A stretch of 12,074 bases of DNA from Candidatus Poribacteria bacterium (GTDB lineage Bacteria > Poribacteria > WGA-4E > UBA9662). Numbering within the stretch: position 1 is the stretch's first letter; each line of letters starts with the position of its first letter. The translations under genes and the position numbers were made by a program. Location of the stretch: positions 4,520 through 16,593 of the forward strand of contig PACG01000244.1 of the NCBI GenBank assembly GCA_002699335.1, given 5' to 3'. Of the stretch, positions 8,401-12,074 are shown in pieces. The notes beneath the pieces were generated by a model. The model made no database searches. It saw only the letters and a program-made list of their open reading frames with translations, and was not told the origin of the DNA.

Positions 8401-8553
8401 CAAGGACTTTTTTTCGCTGACTATCAACGGCAAGTTCAGTCTCGTCGAGGTCGAAACTCCTCAGAGCCGCAAAATGCCGGTATCAGTCCGACTTCTAACC
8501 GAACGAAAATCGGCACGCAATATGCGAATAACCAATTGAACCTCGTTGTTTAA
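5407..8553 (+). CDS. fliK: Flagellar hook-length control protein FliK, unusually long
   Basis: FliK is secreted during hook assembly, measures hook length and switches export specificity at FlhB from hook to filament substrates. The C-terminal switch domain is recognisable at about residues 905-992. It starts EITIQLRPARLGRLVVRV (918-935) and ends near TGLEVSV, followed by a Gln/Asn/Ser-rich tail of some 55 residues. The product is 1048 residues against about 400-500 in well-studied species, because the Ser/Thr/Gln-rich ruler region is greatly extended. Within it I see degenerate repeats with a beta-hairpin look at about residues 84-150, 188-232 and 449-494, and weaker ones near 318-340 and 569-605. 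I see no cysteine. Its ATG overlaps the stop of gene C. The frame is open throughout, so the length is not an artefact of one ambiguous start. Confidence 0.92.
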   Translation: MSNLFWNAPSASSEGLGASLGVQSSASSSQSAGQAPEGFADLLSAALDQVESTDTTNTALPQPNNRMNPATTRSDTSSPLPLQLNLDFQPDANQLSIMLESPALAMVPEQVYQQIHPLGASSQWQLEQPLVSGLPISEQVSALASWVENFAVANGNSEGLFTEGVVEQVLPSIVNAIQANQTDTRASLLNVQISDRQLTLKLDQVEVQLPLPVLQDPDFDPQVVAQLLTANFVPLDSDGSAVSTSESTPLRTEIEDEIRSESGETSPVSQFGNPSVQQPLMSQITVISSETDPTGNDQFDVAGSELRSDNRAEALPSTSIQIAFHIEAGRVSLDTDNMNLPANLSTTNSTAELGLQELDTNHPIGMPNMAKTADVWSEMTRSSGQIIATSLSQSNNSGETQLSETEIQQATSRIQGIVTNLAERSSGQSVSQMLSAETRLGSGQAISDRLNVTFKVDSGQLTISVPDSDLSVQVPMDTDLPTEQLVSWIKTASSQSTRSDSIEIDQSVEGSQTVSVIQSPAVVLDLDLSSETVTPQQLTPAHSAGLQQMLGTLATVMEQSTDSQPSANLLQISMPSGIQQVAAGAKLQVAVNDNTIRLTLQANDPTFLNSLNGQLQQSKALWEPSIQSILSRLNVSAMQMTAIPAEPDFSSGASLLSAIQGISDQPKNLVVSLNPTLSSEAEVSNFPVASVELPNSLASEGQRTTDAAFRTMPTKLVAGLPESTEVNSINQTEELFNPSEITSSLLDSPVEATDEDPATRMGQQVRQVTNRGGFTDPAGVTTVPQKSSNGVAEATEPTTLTSSMVSNRLNNNALGQSFNSETAFGQGGEANDTTEDSESMFIESDPFISVLEQENEARRLEHLSTSPQRGVNETGRISPQDELRSQFAEARQIRDARQDIIREIQSMQNSRRQETEREITIQLRPARLGRLVVRVSQHRELNGSSAVAVQIQASSTEAQQMLMHEMSDLQSDLQSQGIDLTGLEVSVDSGRNFHQSGSQGLFFADYQRQVQSRRGRNSSEPQNAGISPTSNRTKIGTQYANNQLNLVV
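5431..5450 (+). other. Perfect stem-loop in the first codons of fliK
   Basis: CCTTCTG (5431-5437) and CAGAAGG (5444-5450) form a perfect 7-bp stem with a six-base loop, at codons 9-15 of fliK and only about 22 bases after its start codon. In mRNA this could slow early elongation or initiation at a start already coupled to gene C. The function is inference; the symmetry is exact. Confidence 0.35.
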
Positions 8554-8555
8554 GC

Positions 8556-8587
8556 AGAGTTGGGAACACTCGTGTTCCCAACTTTTC
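8556..8587 (+). terminator. Intrinsic terminator after fliK
   Basis: GTTGGGAACA (8559-8568) and TGTTCCCAAC (8573-8582) form a perfect 10-bp stem with loop CTCG, extendable by A-U and G-U pairs, followed directly by TTTT. This is a textbook rho-independent terminator three bases after the fliK stop. It sits inside a gene cluster that normally reads through into flgD, so it may act as a partial terminator or protect the fliK 3' end. Confidence 0.85.
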
Positions 8588-8625
8588 TACCAGCATAATT
8601 GGAAAGGTAAATTGGAGTAGAGAGA

Positions 8626-9291
8626 ATGGACGTCAAACAGCAATCCGGGTTGACCGGTTTAATGCAGAGAAACCCAACACCTCAGATCGATCGTAATCAA
8701 GAACTGGGTAAGGATCAGTTTCTGCAACTCTTGGTGACACAACTCAAGTATCAGGATCCACTCGATCCTATGAAGAACGATGAGTTTATCGCTCAAACGG
8801 CGCAGTTTAGTGCCTTAGAGCAGATGCAACAGGTCAACGAGAACCTTATGATGCAAAGTGGCCTTCATCGGCAAGTTGTCAATGCTTCGACAGTGCAATA
8901 CATCGGTAAATCGGTGCTGGTACCTGGTAATACAATTGAATTGACAGCGGGTCAACCGGCTCAGTTTGGCGCCGATGTTCCAACTGCCGCTAACTTCGCC
9001 GTCGATATAACTGACCGGTTTGGTCGAGTGGTAGACACACTTCAACTCAGTACTAACCAAGCCGATAGACTGGAGATAGAATGGGATGGTCACGATGCAA
9101 ACAATCAACCACTGCCTTCTGGCACTTACAGTTTTAAAATCAAAGGAATTAATAGCTTGGGAGACATGGTCTTACCAGTAGCCCTGATGAAGGGCAAAGT
9201 CTCTGGTGTCTCGTATCAGGGCAACAAGGCTATGCTGTCAGTCAACGGTAAATTAATCGCACCGACCGAAGTGCTAGCGGCAACCAACTAG
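8626..9291 (+). CDS. flgD: Flagellar hook cap / assembly protein FlgD
   Basis: FlgD is exported and forms the temporary cap at the hook tip that lets FlgE subunits polymerise. The 221-residue product has the highly conserved N-terminal motif at residues 28-67: GKDQFLQLLVTQLKYQDPLDP, then an NDEFIAQTAQFSALEQM segment. The C-terminal half (about 90-215) has the tudor/Ig-like FlgD fold with a recognisable WDGHDANNQPLPSGTY stretch. Length is normal, with no cysteine. GGAG at 8614-8617 precedes the ATG by eight bases. It is separated from fliK by a strong terminator, and I could not find a convincing promoter in the remaining 38 bases. It would therefore depend on read-through or on a promoter inside fliK. 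Confidence 0.96.
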   Translation: MDVKQQSGLTGLMQRNPTPQIDRNQELGKDQFLQLLVTQLKYQDPLDPMKNDEFIAQTAQFSALEQMQQVNENLMMQSGLHRQVVNASTVQYIGKSVLVPGNTIELTAGQPAQFGADVPTAANFAVDITDRFGRVVDTLQLSTNQADRLEIEWDGHDANNQPLPSGTYSFKIKGINSLGDMVLPVALMKGKVSGVSYQGNKAMLSVNGKLIAPTEVLAATN

Positions 9292-9320
9292 ATCAACTGA
9301 ATAAAACGGAATTATCATTA

Positions 9321-9335
9321 CTCATTACGAATGAG
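9321..9335 (+). other. Small stem-loop in the flgD-flgE spacer
   Basis: CTCATT (9321-9326) and AATGAG (9330-9335) pair perfectly around a three-base loop. It is short and A/T-rich, so it is weak alone, but it stands beside a second hairpin in the same 102-base spacer. Confidence 0.3.
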
Positions 9336-9346
9336 GCCCATCTATG

Positions 9347-9368
9347 AGAAGGTATCTAATACCTTTTT
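9347..9368 (+). terminator. Weak terminator-like hairpin before flgE
   Basis: AAGGTAT (9349-9355) and ATACCTT (9359-9365) form a 7-bp stem with loop CTA, extendable by two pairs, and run into a T-stretch ending at 9368. The stem is low in G+C, so termination would be partial at best. It lies about 25 bases before the flgE start and close to the flgE Shine-Dalgarno, so an attenuating or stability role for flgE mRNA is possible but inferred. Confidence 0.4.
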
Positions 9369-9393
9369 AGGGCTAGGATAGGAGTGAAACTGA

Positions 9394-11550
9394 ATGTCAA
9401 AATCATTGCTCAATGGGTTAGCAGGCATCCGTGCGCACCAAACCCAGATGGACGTAATTGGTAACAATATCGCTAACCTGAATACGGTTGGCTACAAAAC
9501 GGCGCGAGCCACCTTTCAGGAAACCCTGAACCAGACTATCGCATCAGCGCAACCGCCTGTTGGCGGAATGGGCGGGGTTAACCCATCCCAGATCGGTTTG
9601 GGGACGGCGATCGGTGCCATCAAATCGACCTTTACCCAAGGAAACCTGCAAGAAACCGGCAGTACGACTGACCTGGCGATTCTCGGAAATGGCTTCTTTG
9701 TGGTCCACGATGGAGAAAAAAACTTCTTTACCCGCAATGGAAGTTTCCACTTTGATGCGAACGGTACGGTGGTTAATAACCAGGGACTGTCTGTTCAAGG
9801 GAAACAGGCCGATGCCCGGGGAAAACTCTCAAACGAGGTCGGCGAGATCACGATTCCAGCCGACAAGAAAATTCCAGCCCAAGCTACAACAGGGGTCACT
9901 TTTAGCGGTAACTTGAACTCAGAGGAACAGGTGCTGGGAACAATCACAAAAACTAAACCTTTCATGGCCACAGTAAATCCTACAGAAGACTTTAACGGAT
10001 TGTATGCCAACGGTACGGCCGAAACCTTCCTACAACTGACAAGAGGAATGGATACTCTAACCGTCGGCTATGAAGTGACAGGTACAGGGGAAACGGCTGA
10101 AAGTACTTTTACTTATGGTATCGACTTCACCTCAATTGACGATCTCGTCCTCAAGATTAGTGACCCCACTACTGGCTTTAATGGTGCTTTTAACGCCACC
10201 AATGGAACCAATGGTCAAATTCAGTTTACCTCCGTACAAGCTGGCGTTCGATTGAAGATGATTAGTGATACTAGTAGTGCCCTCAACCAATCCTTTGGAA
10301 ATGTCAACGGGCGAGTGTTGATCAACGTTGCAGAAACCGTCGATTCGGACGAATTTGCGCACGTGGCCAAAGATACGGATGCGATGGTACAGCTCAGAAA
10401 TGCACAGGGCGATCGACTAGATCTGGTTGCAGGTGATCGGCTAGATTTAAAATCGGTCACCATCGGTGGGAACGAGTTGTACGCCACCTCTGAATCGATT
10501 TTAAAGGATGCCGCTGGGGGGGATTTGTTGATTGATAACACCACTACGCTGCAGCAACTGCGAACCGGTCTTCAGGAGGCCCTATTCCAAAGGGAACGGA
10601 AAGATGAAAATGGAGTTCCATTTTCGGCTTCTGAAAGGGATCCCGTCACCGGACTGTTCACCGCAGAACCGGAAGAGATGGTTTCGATTGGAGCCGATGG
10701 TACGATCAAGATTAACGGCGGACTGGGAATTGCCCGGGGGGTTGAAAAGATACAGATCGGTGCCATTGATCCTGCGACTGGCTCAGAAAAAGCAAAATTC
10801 GGTGGCAGTGTCAGTTTCTTCGATTCGCAGAAGGCGGAAGATGTCACCCATATTATGTCGACTACCGTTTTCGATAACATGGGACAAGCGCACGATCTCA
10901 ACCTCGAGTTTAAGAAAACACGTGAAGCAGGAAAATGGAGTTGGAGTGTCGCCTTGACCGGCAATGAAAAAATTAAGAGCGGCGGATCCGGCACTATCCG
11001 TTTCAATGCGGACGGTTCACTGCAAGCATTTGAATATCTGGCTGGCGCAACCGCACTCAGTTTTGACCCTGGTAACAACGCTGACTTTGTGGAGATTGAG
11101 ATTGGAGTTGGTCTAGAACAATCGTTTAACGGCATTACCCACTTTGCCGCCTCTTCCACCACTACCTCGGTTGAACCAGACGGTTATCCACCTGGCAGTA
11201 TTGAAACGATTGACGTTGACGACAAAGGCCTTGTTTCAGCCAACTTCGATAATGGGGAGCGTCGTCCAATGGCACAGTTGGTCTTAGCCCAGTTTAACAA
11301 CCCGGCGGGTTTGTTGAAAGTACAAGATAGTATGTTCACCGAGTCAGTCAACTCAGGTGGTGCTATTGTTGGCGATCCGGGGATTACGGTGCAAGCCAAA
11401 CTGATCTCCAAGAAGTTGGAGCAATCCAACGTCGATATCGCGGAAGAATTCGCTCGTCTAATCATGGCTCAACGAGGGTTGCAGGCCAACTCTCGGGTAA
11501 TTACCACTTCGGACGACATTATGAACGAACTAATTAACCTGAAACGATAG
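9394..11550 (+). CDS. flgE: Flagellar hook protein FlgE, long form
   Basis: FlgE polymerises into the hook, the flexible joint between rod and filament. The product has 718 residues. Residues 1-40 carry the rod/hook N-terminal helix motif including IGNNIANLNTVGYK. DLAILGNGFFVV at 93-104 is the classic hook/rod D1 strand. The C-terminal helix at about 684-718 (EEFARLIMAQRGLQANSRV and on) completes the D0 coiled-coil pair. Between them lie large inserted domains, so it is much longer than the roughly 400-residue enteric FlgE but similar to the long hook proteins of epsilonproteobacteria. One insert contains a repeat GDRLDL at 339-344 and 347-352. I see no cysteine. A GGAG near 9380-9384 precedes the ATG. 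A strong terminator follows the stop. Confidence 0.96.
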   Translation: MSKSLLNGLAGIRAHQTQMDVIGNNIANLNTVGYKTARATFQETLNQTIASAQPPVGGMGGVNPSQIGLGTAIGAIKSTFTQGNLQETGSTTDLAILGNGFFVVHDGEKNFFTRNGSFHFDANGTVVNNQGLSVQGKQADARGKLSNEVGEITIPADKKIPAQATTGVTFSGNLNSEEQVLGTITKTKPFMATVNPTEDFNGLYANGTAETFLQLTRGMDTLTVGYEVTGTGETAESTFTYGIDFTSIDDLVLKISDPTTGFNGAFNATNGTNGQIQFTSVQAGVRLKMISDTSSALNQSFGNVNGRVLINVAETVDSDEFAHVAKDTDAMVQLRNAQGDRLDLVAGDRLDLKSVTIGGNELYATSESILKDAAGGDLLIDNTTTLQQLRTGLQEALFQRERKDENGVPFSASERDPVTGLFTAEPEEMVSIGADGTIKINGGLGIARGVEKIQIGAIDPATGSEKAKFGGSVSFFDSQKAEDVTHIMSTTVFDNMGQAHDLNLEFKKTREAGKWSWSVALTGNEKIKSGGSGTIRFNADGSLQAFEYLAGATALSFDPGNNADFVEIEIGVGLEQSFNGITHFAASSTTTSVEPDGYPPGSIETIDVDDKGLVSANFDNGERRPMAQLVLAQFNNPAGLLKVQDSMFTESVNSGGAIVGDPGITVQAKLISKKLEQSNVDIAEEFARLIMAQRGLQANSRVITTSDDIMNELINLKR

Positions 11551-11565
11551 TGGATCTTGAGACAT

Positions 11566-11591
11566 TAAAAGGGGGCTACCCCCCCCTTTTA
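11566..11591 (+). terminator. Intrinsic terminator after flgE
   Basis: TAAAAGGGGG (11566-11575) pairs with CCCCC plus TTTTA (ending 11591), leaving a loop of about six bases; the C-run is eight long. The A-tract on one side and T-tract on the other make it look usable in both directions. It closes the flgD-flgE transcript 16 bases after the stop. Confidence 0.85.
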
Positions 11592-11655
11592 GGCTACGTT
11601 TTAGTAGATCGTTTTCCCTAGCAGACCCGGATTGACTGGAAGTGGTAATTTTAGT

Positions 11656-11685
11656 TTGATTGTTAGAGATAAGATTAATTATATT
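11656..11685 (+). promoter_or_regulatory. Candidate sigma-70-type promoter for motA
   Basis: TTGATT (11656-11661), an 18-base spacer and TATATT (11680-11685) give a fair -35/-10 pair in a strongly AT-rich stretch just after the flgE terminator and before motA. A second option is TTGACT (11632-11637) with TTTGAT (11655-11660) at 17 bases. I found no convincing sigma-28 or sigma-54 box. A promoter is expected here because the terminator upstream should end the previous transcript. Confidence 0.4.
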
Positions 11686-11697
11686 TTGGAATATTCT

Positions 11698-11732
11698 GGC
11701 TTTCTGGCATCGAATCTAATGTCAGGACAGCC
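11698..11732 (+). promoter_or_regulatory. Stem-loop in the motA leader
   Basis: CTGGCAT (11704-11710) pairs with ATGTCAG (11719-11725), with one G-U pair, around an eight-base loop. An outer stem of GGCT (11698-11701) and AGCC (11729-11732) encloses it with a small internal loop. It ends five bases before the motA Shine-Dalgarno. It has no U-run and so is not a terminator. It may stabilise or tune the motA message; that is inference. Confidence 0.4.
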
Positions 11733-11753
11733 GACCAGAGGAGACTAACGTCG

Positions 11754-12074
11754 ATGGATCATGCAAGTGGAGTTGGCTTCGTAATAATTATTACAGCCCT
11801 TCTTCTTACTGTTCTGAGTTCATTTAGCTACATCCCTAAAATACCAAGCGCCATGAAGGGATTAATTGATCCGGCAAGCTTTATCTGCGTCGTAGGCGGA
11901 ATGCTGGGAGCAACCCTGATCACCTTTTCCATGGCCGATTTCGGCAACCTCGTTACGGTCTTCAAGAAGGTGATGGAACCAGAAGTTCCCTCACCAATCG
12001 ACCTGATGAAGCAACTGATCGAGATTGGGGCTGCGGCTCGTCGAGGTGGGATTCTGTCTATTGAACCTGGCATA
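11754..12074 (+). CDS. motA: Flagellar stator protein MotA (5' part; continues beyond window)
   Basis: MotA forms the pentameric ring around MotB in the ion-driven stator and pushes on FliG. The visible 107 residues are about 40 percent of a usual MotA (roughly 255-270). They show a first membrane helix at about residues 6-22, then a second with the MotA signature VVGGMLGATLI at 46-56 after IDPASFICV. A cytoplasmic segment follows (FGNLVTVFKKVMEPEVPSP, then IDLMKQLIEIGAAARRGGI), matching the start of the FliG-contacting loop. AGAGGAG at 11737-11743 is a strong Shine-Dalgarno ten bases before the ATG. motB is expected next but is outside the window. It has its own likely promoter and leader, apart from the flgE transcript. 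Confidence 0.93.
   Translation, partial: MDHASGVGFVIIITALLLTVLSSFSYIPKIPSAMKGLIDPASFICVVGGMLGATLITFSMADFGNLVTVFKKVMEPEVPSPIDLMKQLIEIGAAARRGGILSIEPGI

Noticed and set aside
10572..11162. Open frame of 196 codons on the - strand inside flgE
   Set aside because: It lies fully opposite the conserved flgE frame, resembles no family I know and has Ser/Pro/Leu-rich content typical of an antisense shadow.
11689..11696. Palindrome GAATATTC upstream of motA as an operator
   Set aside because: Eight bases in AT-rich DNA are expected often by chance, and no second copy is present nearby.
11686..11712. Possible sigma-54 promoter before motA
   Set aside because: GG and GC elements occur but not at the required ten-base separation; TGGCAT at 11705-11710 has no GC at the right distance.
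11828..12073. Open frame on the - strand at the end of the window
   Set aside because: It is opposite the clear motA sequence on the + strand, which carries the family signature.

Overview
The window is a continuous run of flagellar motor, export and hook genes, all on the + strand. It starts inside fliG and ends inside motA. In order it holds fliG (3' part), fliH, fliI, fliJ, three small membrane-anchored coiled-coil genes (called A, B and C here), a very long fliK, flgD, a long flgE, and the 5' part of motA. I see no mobile element, CRISPR array, tRNA or rRNA, and no gene on the - strand.

The order fliG-fliH-fliI-fliJ-(ylxF/flbB position)-fliK-flgD-flgE-motA is the classic fla/che order shared by Firmicutes, Thermotogae, spirochaetes and several uncultured phyla. 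Base composition is intermediate. I cannot assign a phylum. Three predicted inner-membrane proteins with long, probably periplasmic coiled coils lie where spirochaetes encode the collar protein FlbB and Bacillus encodes YlxF/MotE. That fits a motor with extra periplasmic scaffolding, but the hook protein has no cysteine, so it cannot form the Cys-derived hook cross-link of spirochaetes.

Region 1 (1-3656): FliG is the rotor/switch protein. FliH, FliI and FliJ form the cytoplasmic ATPase complex of the flagellar type III export gate. fliI starts with TTG inside the end of fliH, and a small hairpin lies between fliI and fliJ. Region 2 (3676-5407): A, B and C are tightly packed and each has one N-terminal membrane segment followed by charged helices. 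B and C share a juxtamembrane AGE-x-YGY-x-T-x-DV signature, and C ends in a region resembling MotE. I regard this trio as the least explained part of the window. Region 3 (5407-8553): FliK has 1048 codons, overlaps C by one base, and contains degenerate internal repeats before a recognisable C-terminal FliK domain. Region 4 (8554-11591): a strong intrinsic terminator separates fliK from flgD; the hook cap gene flgD and the 718-aa hook gene flgE follow and end at a second terminator. Region 5 (11592-12074): a candidate promoter and a stem-loop leader precede motA, the stator gene. No flbD/swrD gene is present between flgE and motA, where it is common in this gene order.

Together the genes would encode torque generation (FliG with MotA), possible stator or collar scaffolding (A-C), and export and length control of the hook (FliH/I/J, FliK, FlgD, FlgE).
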